Part shown: positions 8,805 through 17,069 of the stretch, piece after piece
How positions within the stretch are numbered: position 1 is the first letter of the stretch
How the letters are laid out: every line of letters begins with the position of its first letter
Origin: Paenibacillus xylanexedens
GTDB taxonomy: Bacteria > Bacillota > Bacilli > Paenibacillales > Paenibacillaceae
Assembly (NCBI RefSeq): GCF_007676705.1
Contig: NZ_VEBF01000002.1
Coordinates: 930,001 to 994,000, forward strand
Reading direction: 5' to 3'
DNA: 64,000 nucleotides
The notes under the pieces: model-generated
Told to the model about the DNA's origin: nothing
The model's database searches: none
What the model saw: the letters and a program-made list of their open reading frames with translations, nothing else
Program-made: the position numbers and the translations under genes

Positions 8805-10172
8805 TCAGACGAGCAACGCTTCACTTGGCTCAAGCACAGGATGCTGTACCGAGTGACCAATCTTGTAGATATGCGGATGTGTGTATGAACGGAATGCATT
8901 ACGTGTATCCAGAATTGGTACACCCATCTCGGCAATATCAAAGTAAGGCAAATCGCTGTGGTTGGTGATCAGCACGATGCAATCGTACTTCTTGAATTGT
9001 TCCAGATTGAACGCTTCGCTGTGTACAGTCTCCCCATGCTTATCTTGGAAGGAATCCGCATGTGGATCGTAGTAGCTAACGTTAGCTCCACTTTCCTTGA
9101 ACAGTTCATATACTTCCAGTCCTGGTGATTCACGCAGGTCGGCAATATTTGGTTTGTACGACATGCCGAGTAGCAGAATATTGGATTTACGTACGGATTT
9201 AGCGTATTCGTTCAGAATTGTTGACGTTTTGTTCAATACATAATATGGCATGTTGTCATTGGTGGATTGCGCCAGCTCAATGAATTTGCTATAGAAACGG
9301 AAGCCTTTGGCTTTCCATGACAGGTACATCGGATCCAGCGGGATGCAGTGTCCACCGATACCTGGGCCTGGATAGAATGGCATGAAACCAAATGGTTTCG
9401 TCGCCGCCGCGTCAATAACTTCCCAGATATCAATGCCCATGCGGTCGCACATCATCGCCATTTCATTCACAAAGGCAATGTTTACGCTGCGGAATGTGTT
9501 CTCCAGCAATTTGGACATCTCAGCCACTTTCGGCGAAGATACCGGCACTACGGTTTCAACATACTTGCTATACAGTGCTGTTCCGAGCTTCAAGCAAGCT
9601 TCGGTCGTGCCCCCGATTACTTTCGGAGTATTATATGTCGTGAAGCGTCCGTTCGACGGGTCCACACGTTCAGGCGAGAAGCAGAGGAAGTAGTCTTTAC
9701 CCGCTTCATGTCCGATCTTGTCCAGCTTCTGTTGAATCAATTCTTCGGTTGTGCCTGGATAAGTGGTGCTCTCCAAGGTAATCAGCATGCCTGGTTTCAT
9801 ATGCAGTTTGATCTGATCCACAACGGTCTCGATGTAAGACGTATCCGGGTCCTGATTCTCACTGAGCGGTGTAGGTACGCAGATACTGAGTGCGTCGATC
9901 ACGCGCAGCATGCTGTAATCCGTCGTTGGCTGGAAACGGCCGCTTTGCATTACTTTTTTCAATTCATCAGACGAAATATCGTGAATATAGGAATCTCCTT
10001 GATAGATACTCTCTACTTTGGACGCATCCAGATCAATTCCGATTACCGTGAAACCTTGATTGACCATTTCCACGGCAAGTGGAAGTCCTACGTAACCGAG
10101 CCCGACGACGCCGAGTACAGCTTCTTTATTTTCAATCGCATTCAGTAATGTGTGGAATTGTTGATTCTCCAT
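8805..10172 (-). CDS. nucleotide-sugar 6-dehydrogenase, UDP-HexNAc type (WbpA/TviB-like)
   Basis: A 455-residue NAD-dependent enzyme that oxidises C6 of a UDP-sugar to a uronic acid. Rossmann motif GVVGLGYVGLP (residues 21-31), SPERVDPSN, and the catalytic Cys276 in GPGIGGHCIPLDP. The GGHCIP context is typical of UDP-GlcNAc/ManNAc/GalNAc dehydrogenases, whereas UDP-glucose dehydrogenases usually have a GGSCFPKD-like site, so an N-acetylated uronic acid product is the better guess. ATG at 10172 has GGAGGG 6 nt upstream; the in-frame TTG at 10190 is unlikely. It would supply the charged precursor for the GT2 synthase in the same operon. Confidence 0.85.
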   Translation of the reverse strand: MENQQFHTLLNAIENKEAVLGVVGLGYVGLPLAVEMVNQGFTVIGIDLDASKVESIYQGDSYIHDISSDELKKVMQSGRFQPTTDYSMLRVIDALSICVPTPLSENQDPDTSYIETVVDQIKLHMKPGMLITLESTTYPGTTEELIQQKLDKIGHEAGKDYFLCFSPERVDPSNGRFTTYNTPKVIGGTTEACLKLGTALYSKYVETVVPVSSPKVAEMSKLLENTFRSVNIAFVNEMAMMCDRMGIDIWEVIDAAATKPFGFMPFYPGPGIGGHCIPLDPMYLSWKAKGFRFYSKFIELAQSTNDNMPYYVLNKTSTILNEYAKSVRKSNILLLGMSYKPNIADLRESPGLEVYELFKESGANVSYYDPHADSFQDKHGETVHSEAFNLEQFKKYDCIVLITNHSDLPYFDIAEMGVPILDTRNAFRSYTHPHIYKIGHSVQHPVLEPSEALLV

Positions 10173-10252
10173 GATATTCCCTCCGGACAATGTATTTGGT
10201 GGTGCTTAAAATCCATGTAAATAGATGGTTTTCTGTTCATTTAAGCTATCTT

Positions 10253-11056
10253 CTAATGAAGGCAGCGTCTAATTCGGGCATCCAGTTCTACAGGTGAGAA
10301 CGGTTTGGTCATGTAATCATCGACTCCGCTGCGGAAGCACTGACTGATCGTCTGCTCTACACGTTGCTCGGTCAATACGACGATTTTGGGTGGCTGCTCC
10401 ATCTCCAGATTCTGGATATGATGTATGAACGGCAGACCGTCGATGCCATATAGATTCAGTTCGGTGAGCACTAGATCAGGTGTGACTTTCTCAATCAACT
10501 CCAGTGCAGCCAGTCCATCGACAGCTTCATAGGTTTCATATCCCTGCATTTTCAGACGCAGCTGCAGGAATTCGCGTACCGTCGGATCGTTGTCCACAAT
10601 CAAAATACGTTCCGGCTCGTCCGCCGTCGTGTCCAGCGTGTAGATATGAATCTCCGATGAATCTATAAGCTTCGAGGATTCAGCCATATGCTGAATGGTT
10701 GCCTTCGAAGGGCGCTCCCCCTCCGGGAAACTGGCCAGTGTAATCTGTGGATCGGCACCGGGAACGCTCTCTTGCAGCTCATGTTTGATCCGAAGCCCTT
10801 CATAGTGAACCTCATCCAGTGACAACCCTGGCAGCAGGACAGCAATCGCCTGGGTCGCCCCATCCGTCCACACCTGGAAAGCAGACTTGCTTGTCTGCTC
10901 CAGATGTGTCCTGACCTGCTGCTCAGGTTGAGAGTTTCCTGCACAATGGATGAACATTAAGCCGCATGTTTCGGCACCCGTTTCTTTCAATCCCTGTTCT
11001 ACACTTCGGTACACATTAACGGCAGCCTCACGCTGCAATGTCGCCGTATTTGGCAT
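10253..11056 (-). CDS. response-regulator-like protein with degenerate receiver and GGDEF-like N-domain
   Basis: 267 residues. Residues ~1-140 have the strand/helix rhythm of a degenerate GGDEF-type fold (GLMFIHCAG, FQVWTDGATQAIAVLLPGL, ITLASFPEGERP) but no GGDEF signature. Residues ~148-267 are a receiver domain (ILIVDNDPTVREFL ... YMTKPF). The phospho-acceptor Asp is replaced by Glu199 (LVLTELNLYGIDG), and the second acid of the pocket is Asn156, while Thr229 and Lys251 are kept. It is therefore unlikely to be switched by phosphorylation and may mimic the active state. No DNA-binding output is present. ATG at 11056 chosen; GTG at 11068 with AGGAG close upstream is possible. It lies between the synthase and dehydrogenase genes. 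Confidence 0.75.
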   Translation of the reverse strand: MPNTATLQREAAVNVYRSVEQGLKETGAETCGLMFIHCAGNSQPEQQVRTHLEQTSKSAFQVWTDGATQAIAVLLPGLSLDEVHYEGLRIKHELQESVPGADPQITLASFPEGERPSKATIQHMAESSKLIDSSEIHIYTLDTTADEPERILIVDNDPTVREFLQLRLKMQGYETYEAVDGLAALELIEKVTPDLVLTELNLYGIDGLPFIHHIQNLEMEQPPKIVVLTEQRVEQTISQCFRSGVDDYMTKPFSPVELDARIRRCLH

Positions 11057-11106
11057 GTTCTTTTCCACCCTTCTCCTCGATTATCTATATAAGTCCAAAA
11101 AATATT

Positions 11107-11294
11107 ATTTACACTGACACTCCGATGACAGAACAACCTCCTGATCGCTGTTATCCCCAGATTTTTTTAATTCCTTTTAAAAGGGGAAATCCGGGGATAA
11201 GCGTATGCTTTCGATGCAGCTTTCTTTTAGAAAGCTTTTAGGCGCACGCTTCGCTTCTTCAGTTTATTTCTATCCTCTCCGTTATCGTGTAAAT
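11107..11294 (+). repeat. dispersed palindromic element, copy C (long form) inside the exopolysaccharide operon
   Basis: 188 bp, bounded by ATTTACAC (11107-11114) and GTGTAAAT (11287-11294). The main stem is TTATCCCCAGATTT (11151-11164) with AAATCCGGGGATAA (11187-11200), 13 of 14 paired; a second hairpin is AGCTTTCT (11218-11225) / AGAAAGCT (11229-11236). Compared with copies A and D it carries about 40 extra bases after the main stem. It fills most of the gap between the synthase and regulator genes and would be transcribed with the operon. Confidence 0.8.
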
Positions 11295-11332
11295 GTCTAG
11301 TTGGACATATAATTGCTTTGATTATTCTTTAC

Positions 11333-12733
11333 TCAAGCGGCTTCGCTTGTTTTCTTCTCATCCTCGGACCAGCTCTGACGTGTCATAGTACCCCATGAAT
11401 TGTTGTTTTGCATGAACTGCACATGTCCCTGCAATCTCCACAGTACGCCAAGCTGATGGTAACCGACGAACTTCAGCGCGGAGTAGACCAGCATTTTGAC
11501 CAGATCGGAGAGCTTGTTGTAACGCTTGAATGCAATCTCCTCCAGGATAAGTGCGCCTACACTCAGCAGGTAACCACACACGAAGTTCAGTAATCCGAAC
11601 AGAACCAGGATCGGCCACTGGGTCATATCCAGAAGCACATATCCGGCGAGTGCCAGAAGTCCGGTAATTCGGAAATACGGATTCAGCGCTTCAAAAATAA
11701 CGTTATATGGCATGGTCACCATACCCATAACCTTATATTTCGGATTGAACAACATGCCACGATTCTCGATCATGTTCTTCAGATTCCCGCGACCCCAACG
11801 CTTGCGCTGACTGGACAAGATCCGGTAGGAATCCGGTGCCTGCGTCCAGCATACGGCCTCAGGACAGAAGGCGACGCGGTACTTCAATTTGTTTTCCAGC
11901 ATATAACGGTGGAGCTTGATGATGATGTTCATGTCTTCCCCAGGATAACCATCCCGGTATCCACCTACAGCGATAACAGCGTCCTTACGGAACATGCCGA
12001 AGGCACCGGAGACAATGATTAGACCGTTCATGTGACTCCAGCCAATCCGTCCGCCCAGAAAGGCTTTGAGATATTCGATCGACTGGAACATGGGCCAGAT
12101 CTTACGAGGCAGCGATACATCTTGCACTGCCCCGTTTTCAATTTTGCAGCCATTGGCTATCCTTACATCTCCACCGATGGCCACCGTCTCTTCCGGATTC
12201 TCCATATACATGCGAGCCATGCGGATCAGGGCATCCTTCTCCAGCAACGAATCAGCATCGATGGAGGAGATTAACGGATAATGGGACAGGTTGATTCCTG
12301 CATTGAGAGAATCGGCCTTCCCGCCATTTTCCTTGTCAATGACATACAGATCCGGGAACTCCGGATTATGATAGATCCCACGAATTTTCTGACAGGCGAT
12401 CTTGCCCCGAATCTTCGTATTGGGTACCGGCTTCAGGCGATATTCTTCCAACAGGATCTTCAGCGTGGCATCGCTGGAGCCATCATTCACGACGATGACT
12501 TCATACGTTGGATAATTCAGCGTCATCAGGCAATTCACATTTTCAATAATCGTCAGTTCCTCGTTGTACGCTGGTACCAGCAGGGAAACCGAGGGCACCA
12601 GTTCCGAGCCTGACAATGTATTGTATTTGGAATAATGCGACCGCCGGAAGATCGTCCAGATGTTACGGAATGATAACGCCAGAATGGAAAAGTAGAGCGT
12701 ATTGACGAAAACAACATAGTAGATTGCGACCAT
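11333..12733 (-). CDS. processive family-2 glycosyltransferase (exopolysaccharide synthase)
   Basis: A 466-residue membrane synthase of the cellulose/hyaluronan/PNAG synthase type. N-terminal helix (~5-25), cytosolic GT-A domain with NDGSSD (83-88), DAD (159-161), the catalytic-base GED (265-267) and QRKRW (309-313, the QxxRW signature of processive enzymes), then about four C-terminal helices (~330-430). Together these indicate coupled polymerisation and export. The polymer is not identifiable; the adjacent dehydrogenase suggests a uronic-acid sugar. The ATG at 12733 lacks a Shine-Dalgarno; AGGAGG (12777..12772) lies 8 nt before an in-frame CTG at 12763, so the true start may be a non-standard codon coupled to the HEAT gene stop. 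Confidence 0.87.
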   Translation of the reverse strand: MVAIYYVVFVNTLYFSILALSFRNIWTIFRRSHYSKYNTLSGSELVPSVSLLVPAYNEELTIIENVNCLMTLNYPTYEVIVVNDGSSDATLKILLEEYRLKPVPNTKIRGKIACQKIRGIYHNPEFPDLYVIDKENGGKADSLNAGINLSHYPLISSIDADSLLEKDALIRMARMYMENPEETVAIGGDVRIANGCKIENGAVQDVSLPRKIWPMFQSIEYLKAFLGGRIGWSHMNGLIIVSGAFGMFRKDAVIAVGGYRDGYPGEDMNIIIKLHRYMLENKLKYRVAFCPEAVCWTQAPDSYRILSSQRKRWGRGNLKNMIENRGMLFNPKYKVMGMVTMPYNVIFEALNPYFRITGLLALAGYVLLDMTQWPILVLFGLLNFVCGYLLSVGALILEEIAFKRYNKLSDLVKMLVYSALKFVGYHQLGVLWRLQGHVQFMQNNNSWGTMTRQSWSEDEKKTSEAA

Positions 12734-12755
12734 GCCGTAGATTAATAGTAGATCC

Positions 12756-13964
12756 CTAAGCAGTGTAATCCCCTCCTACCGTAGCCACACCTGTACGTTT
12801 CTTGCTGGTTCTATTCTCTCGTACAGGGCCAAAATAACGATCGTAGAGCAGTCTTTTTTTGTTATGTGCAATCATCTGCTCTACAGCTCTGTCCTCAGTT
12901 CTTGTGTGCTGCATGGTACTCTCGATCTGCTGCATCGCAATCTCGCGCTCAGCACCGGTACCTTGCACCGCAGCCTGACACAGCGCTTCGAATCCCGGTT
13001 CGCCCAGCTTGCTCAGACTCTCCGCACTGTTATAGCGAACTCTCCAGTCCTCATCCCGCAGCGCTTTGCGCAGTAATGGAATGCTGCCAGATGCATGTTT
13101 CGAACCGAGCGCTTGCACCACCTCGGCGCGAACTTCCGGATCGGGGTCCTGGATCAGCTTCAGAATCGTCTCATCTCGGAGTGCCGGACTTGCGCTAAGA
13201 TACAGCTTCACCGCCTCGGCACGTACATCCTGATGTTCGGCGCCTACGAGTCTGTCGAGGGCAGGCATCACTTCAGGTACAGCTTGTCCCCACATCGCAA
13301 CGAGTCCGACTTTGACAAAATCAGGATTCCGATCTTCCAGCAATTCGATTAGAATTCTGCTCGTATCCAGACTCGTCTCAAGCAGAATATCTGCTGCCAG
13401 ATGGTGAATCGACTTGCCTTTGGTTAACAGTAACGCCAGCATGTCTTTCAGTTCATCTTGTCGAGTCGTACATCTGGAGATGGAACGACCAATCATAATG
13501 GCCATCGGGCCTGGCTTCTCATCCTTCAGCAATTCCATCAAACCCGGAACGGCTTCGGGACAACGCATGCCACCCAAGCGATAAGCCGCTTCAATCTGGC
13601 GACCGTAACGCAGACGACCCAGTTCCTTCAGGTCGTGCTCTACGAATCCCGCTTCACGGCACAGTGCAATTAATTTGTCGCGGTACTCCCCTTTGAACTG
13701 GTCAATCCATTCAATAAGCCTGTCCTGGATGACCCGGCGTTCGAGCGGAGCCAGCTTGCCTGGTGGCAGTCTGAGCGGACTATTCTCGGTCAAGGCCGTT
13801 TGCAGATAAGTGAAGTAGTCACGCTGTTTCAATTCATAGAACGCAATCTTGCGTCGTTTGCCGTTGTGGGACATTTTCATGGCAAACAATACGATGACGC
13901 CTACAACAACAAGTGCGATACAGATGTACAAAAACAGATAGGCCAAAGCCAAACTTGAAAACAT
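12756..13964 (-). CDS. membrane-anchored HEAT-repeat protein of the exopolysaccharide operon
   Basis: 402 residues. One N-terminal helix (LALAYLFLYICIALVVVGVIV, ~5-27) followed by a basic cytosolic stretch and then five or more HEAT-type helical pairs from ~110 to ~335 (for example DEKPGPMAIMIGRSI, QDPDPEVRAEVVQALGSK, DEDWRVRYNSAESLSKLG). HEAT domains are protein-docking scaffolds, so this is a plausible adaptor between the synthase and other parts (inference). Start ATG follows AAAGGAGG by 10 nt. The gene end carries the AGGAGG that may drive the synthase gene. Confidence 0.8.
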   Translation of the reverse strand: MFSSLALAYLFLYICIALVVVGVIVLFAMKMSHNGKRRKIAFYELKQRDYFTYLQTALTENSPLRLPPGKLAPLERRVIQDRLIEWIDQFKGEYRDKLIALCREAGFVEHDLKELGRLRYGRQIEAAYRLGGMRCPEAVPGLMELLKDEKPGPMAIMIGRSISRCTTRQDELKDMLALLLTKGKSIHHLAADILLETSLDTSRILIELLEDRNPDFVKVGLVAMWGQAVPEVMPALDRLVGAEHQDVRAEAVKLYLSASPALRDETILKLIQDPDPEVRAEVVQALGSKHASGSIPLLRKALRDEDWRVRYNSAESLSKLGEPGFEALCQAAVQGTGAEREIAMQQIESTMQHTRTEDRAVEQMIAHNKKRLLYDRYFGPVRENRTSKKRTGVATVGGDYTA

Positions 13965-13990
13965 GTGAAAAGGTCCTCCTTTATACTCAT

Positions 13991-16216
13991 TTATTCGATC
14001 TGAAAACTAGGAATTTTTTCGTAGCTCTTCTTCATTTTCTCGTAGCTTAGTTTCAACCGCTCGCTATACTGGACCTGTTCCCACGGCTGCCAGCTGTACA
14101 CCGGCAACGTCTTCAGGTCCAAGGTCGTCTGTTCGCCCCCAGGCCAGGACACCTTTTCCGTGGCACGGTCCATTAGCCATGGAATGAGGGTAACACCTTC
14201 CACAGTAACTGTGGAGAACTCACGGCCATTCTTGAGCGGTTCATAGTCAATCGCTTGCAGCGAACTCGGATCACCGAACCCGAGCAGCATCCAGGGAATT
14301 CGCATCTCCACCTGATTACCGTTATACTGCCATGTCGTTAACGAATCCGTATCGGACTGACCGGGTGCTGTTGTTCCCCGCTTCAATGTCCCGACCTTTG
14401 CATTCATGAACGGGTGGGCAGATCGAGTATTCGGCGGTGTCATTTTCAGACTGACTGCCAGATTCCATGGATGGAAAGGATCTGTTGAAACAGACTGATT
14501 GTCTGGTAACATGTCATATCCATCCTTGCCGTACAGACGCTGATTAAAGTCATAGTCCTTGGCGATCTCCACCTGTGACTCCTCATCCTGCCCCAGTGTA
14601 ATCACCGTCTCAAGACCATCACTGAGCGTACGGCCCGGAAGTAACTTATCAGGCTGACTGCCTCCGGCAAGTGTATCGGTCCCAATCCGCAGCACCGTCT
14701 GATCCGGGTCAAAAGGTTGATCCAAGGTCAGCCCAATATACAGATAGGCTTCATCATGGGTCATCTTCATCTCCTGAATGCCGTCCACTTGGCCCTGCCA
14801 GGTGGTGACTTCTTCATCCTTCAGATCATCCCAATCATCCAGTGACCCATCCATGGTCAACTGTTCCTGTTTACCCGGGTCCATGGCAAGCAGACCAAAC
14901 ATCTTCTCGTTCGTCAGTACGTTCAGCCAGTATGCCCGGCGATCAGCCGGGATTTCCAGTGGCATCGTGTTCCATGTTTTTTTGAACCACTCATCCTGCC
15001 ACATGAACACAATTGCTCCCGAGTACCCTTCATCATAGATATCCTGCGTCAATGACGCGTCAATATCTCCCTGCTCCACCTCGTTATGTCCGCCCTGATT
15101 CCGGCCTCCCATACCCAGATGGGAAATACCCAGAGAAGAAGGTACACCATACTCTGTAATCATTACAGGCATATCGGAAAACTCGGCTTTGAGCTTACGC
15201 AGATAACTTTTGTACGTGTTGTACTCACCATTCTCATCTTTGATCGTTTGGAGTGTTTTATCGATATGGAACAGATCCGGGTAATACGGGTACACGTGGT
15301 AGGCTGCAAAATATCCACCCTCCCACGCCTCCGGCTGAATATGACGGGCATCCACACTCACGAGATCCTCTTCATACAGCGGCTCCCCGGGATGATCCAG
15401 CACATCCGTGGTTACCCAGTTGGTGAAGGTCATCGGATGCTCCCATCCATACTTCTTCTCCAGGACCGCTGTATGATCCAGCAGTTCTGCGAGCCAGTTC
15501 TCGAACGGTGACGCTTCTGGACTCGCGGAGAAATGAACTCCCTTGTATTGCGGCACGTCCGCATGTTTCGCGTTCGTATTGTCTACCATCGCCGGGTCCC
15601 ATTCCGTACCCACATGCCAGGCCATCAGATATTTTCCAGCATTCGTCTTGTATTTGCCGCTGGACTCTCCCTGCTTGGCAGGAATGTCCGCATCGCCATA
15701 GACAGCGGATACTGCCTTTTCAATCTCCTGCTTGAACGTCTGCTCAATATGGGCAGCATAGGCATCCTGCTTCTCAATCAACTCTTCTTCAGGTGACCAT
15801 ATGCCCTGTATAAAATATAATGGTTGCTCCCGGCCACGATTGTATTCGACCAATGCAGAGTAAAAAATCGGTTCGTGAACCGTGTATACCCGGATCACAT
15901 TGGCTCCCAGATCCTCGATCTGCTGGAACCACCGCAAGTAATCCTCTTTGGTCAGCGGGAATTCTCCCGGGTAATGCCCCGGTGAAGTTGCGCCCAGGTT
16001 GACACCTTTGACGAACATCTCCCTCCACGTTCCATCCGGCCCGTATTCCATGAACCGGTCTCCATCGGTCTTGAATTTCATCTCCGTGCCGTTCTCCGCT
16101 GTGTACGTAACGAGCTTGGGTTGCATATAGTGCCATCCGGCAAATATCCCGCCAGTCACCACCACTGCTCCTGTCAACACCGTTAATAACCAGCGTCTTC
16201 GTCTTTGTCTGCTCAT
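13991..16216 (-). CDS. membrane-anchored glycoside-hydrolase-like protein with C-terminal beta domain
   Basis: 741 residues. A basic N-terminus and one helix (LLTVLTGAVVVTGGIFAGW, ~10-28) place the rest outside the membrane. Residues ~65-440 form a clan-A-type (beta/alpha)8 barrel: GVNLGATSPG, GANVIRVYTVHEP, the putative acid/base Glu205 in WHVGTEWDP, and the putative nucleophile Glu355 in MITEYGVPSS, then IVFMWQDEWFKKTWN. The C-terminal ~280 residues (from DGSLDDWDDL) look like a beta-sandwich carbohydrate-binding domain of the DOMON/CBM9 kind. First gene of the operon. Synthase-dependent exopolysaccharide systems often include a hydrolase (for example BcsZ, PelA); this could fill that role (inference). 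Confidence 0.78.
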   Translation of the reverse strand: MSRQRRRRWLLTVLTGAVVVTGGIFAGWHYMQPKLVTYTAENGTEMKFKTDGDRFMEYGPDGTWREMFVKGVNLGATSPGHYPGEFPLTKEDYLRWFQQIEDLGANVIRVYTVHEPIFYSALVEYNRGREQPLYFIQGIWSPEEELIEKQDAYAAHIEQTFKQEIEKAVSAVYGDADIPAKQGESSGKYKTNAGKYLMAWHVGTEWDPAMVDNTNAKHADVPQYKGVHFSASPEASPFENWLAELLDHTAVLEKKYGWEHPMTFTNWVTTDVLDHPGEPLYEEDLVSVDARHIQPEAWEGGYFAAYHVYPYYPDLFHIDKTLQTIKDENGEYNTYKSYLRKLKAEFSDMPVMITEYGVPSSLGISHLGMGGRNQGGHNEVEQGDIDASLTQDIYDEGYSGAIVFMWQDEWFKKTWNTMPLEIPADRRAYWLNVLTNEKMFGLLAMDPGKQEQLTMDGSLDDWDDLKDEEVTTWQGQVDGIQEMKMTHDEAYLYIGLTLDQPFDPDQTVLRIGTDTLAGGSQPDKLLPGRTLSDGLETVITLGQDEESQVEIAKDYDFNQRLYGKDGYDMLPDNQSVSTDPFHPWNLAVSLKMTPPNTRSAHPFMNAKVGTLKRGTTAPGQSDTDSLTTWQYNGNQVEMRIPWMLLGFGDPSSLQAIDYEPLKNGREFSTVTVEGVTLIPWLMDRATEKVSWPGGEQTTLDLKTLPVYSWQPWEQVQYSERLKLSYEKMKKSYEKIPSFQIE

Positions 16217-16418
16217 GTCTTTAGATTGCTCACCTCTCTATTATGCATCCTGCTTCAACACCGAATGGTCCAACATGAAGCATAGGAATCATTCCGCTTC
16301 GGATGTCCGCTTGGTAGAGATGTCAGCGGTGTAGTTCTCACTATAGCGCTAAGACTCTGCATTTGTAACTAGGCTGATGGAAGCAAACATGAAATGGAAC
16401 ATTCTGCCCATGATTCGT

Positions 16419-16517
16419 AAAAAAGTCCATCAACTACCACTCGGAAGCCTCTGGGATACCGCTGATTCCCGAACACTAATATTTGCTGGAATTGATGGAT
16501 TAGATGCCCTGCTAATC
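16419..16517 (-). promoter_or_regulatory. possible structured leader with terminator-like end, upstream of the exopolysaccharide operon
   Basis: On the minus strand CTGATTAG-type hairpin 1 is GATTAG (16517..16512) / CTAATC (16503..16498) with an 8-nt loop. A long-range stem TCCATCAA (16499..16492) / TTGATGGA (16433..16426) closes a ~58-nt internal region and is followed by TTTTTT (16424..16419) after one C. The two stems share bases 16498-16499, so they compete slightly. It matches no riboswitch class I know. Confidence 0.3.
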
Positions 16518-16963
16518 TTGCACTTCTGAAACCTTTATTGTTATGTGCAACGCGGGTACAGGCATCGTTTTCCGTTTGAACACATACCCCATTAAACGCG
16601 AGTCATATGTTAAAGTTGCGGACCTTTTTACAGTATTAACCATAAAGATTACAAAATTGATACTATAGTCCGATAACGCATCAGCGATATTCCGCGTCAC
16701 ATCAAGGTTTTCTGAAAAATGCAGAAAACCAAAAAAGGACGTCAGTCCCCCTCTATAGGACTGTACCCATTTATAAACCTTTTACAAAAACCTAAATGAA
16801 CGCCCGGTCATCACCCAGAGGTCACAGATCTCTCACATTAAATGTAAAAAAGCACAACTTATTTCCTAATTTCTGCCTCTAATATAGCTAATCCATAATT
16901 GTGTCCAATTTGCAAAATAATTCCGGTTGCCGCATTTTGAATTGTCAGATATGCTTATAAAAC

Positions 16964-16979
16964 AGGAACACTTGTTCCA
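16964..16979 (+). promoter_or_regulatory. LexA/DinR (SOS) box
   Basis: GGAACACTTGTTCC contains GAAC-N4-GTTC (16966-16977), the Gram-positive SOS operator pattern. It sits about 92 bp upstream of the Y-family polymerase start, so LexA control of the polymerase/YolD pair is likely. Confidence 0.7.
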
Positions 16980-17069
16980 TATTGTAAATAAACTGTTAAA
17001 TATCGATGTTCAAATAAAGATAATTAATGCTTAACAGAGCCCAGCATCACGGATAAGGAGAGAAGTCTT

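Larger units (their letters stand above)
16217..17069. other. 853-bp intergenic region between exopolysaccharide operon and uvrX-like gene
   Basis: Contains, left to right, a weak minus-strand promoter (TTACAA at 16368..16363, 17 nt, TATAGT at 16345..16340), a terminator-like structured segment on the minus strand (16419-16517), an inverted repeat GGTTTTCTG (16706-16714) / CAGAAAACC (16722-16730), and the SOS box at 16964-16979. A 62-codon frame (16700..16512, minus, GTG start, no ribosome site) ends at the hairpin; I do not call it a gene. Confidence 0.6.

Noticed and set aside
7969..8856. 295-codon plus-strand frame
   Set aside because: It lies entirely opposite the TIM-barrel and dehydrogenase genes, has no ribosome site and reads as a Cys/His/Leu-rich antisense product.
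9348..10148. 266-codon plus-strand frame
   Set aside because: Antisense to the nucleotide-sugar dehydrogenase, with no start signal.
16512..16700. 62-codon minus-strand frame before the exopolysaccharide operon
   Set aside because: GTG start without ribosome site and no recognisable features. A leader-peptide role is imaginable but unsupported.
16706..16730. Inverted repeat GGTTTTCTG/CAGAAAACC as a terminator
   Set aside because: A run of A, not T, follows on the plus strand, and no T-run follows on the minus strand.
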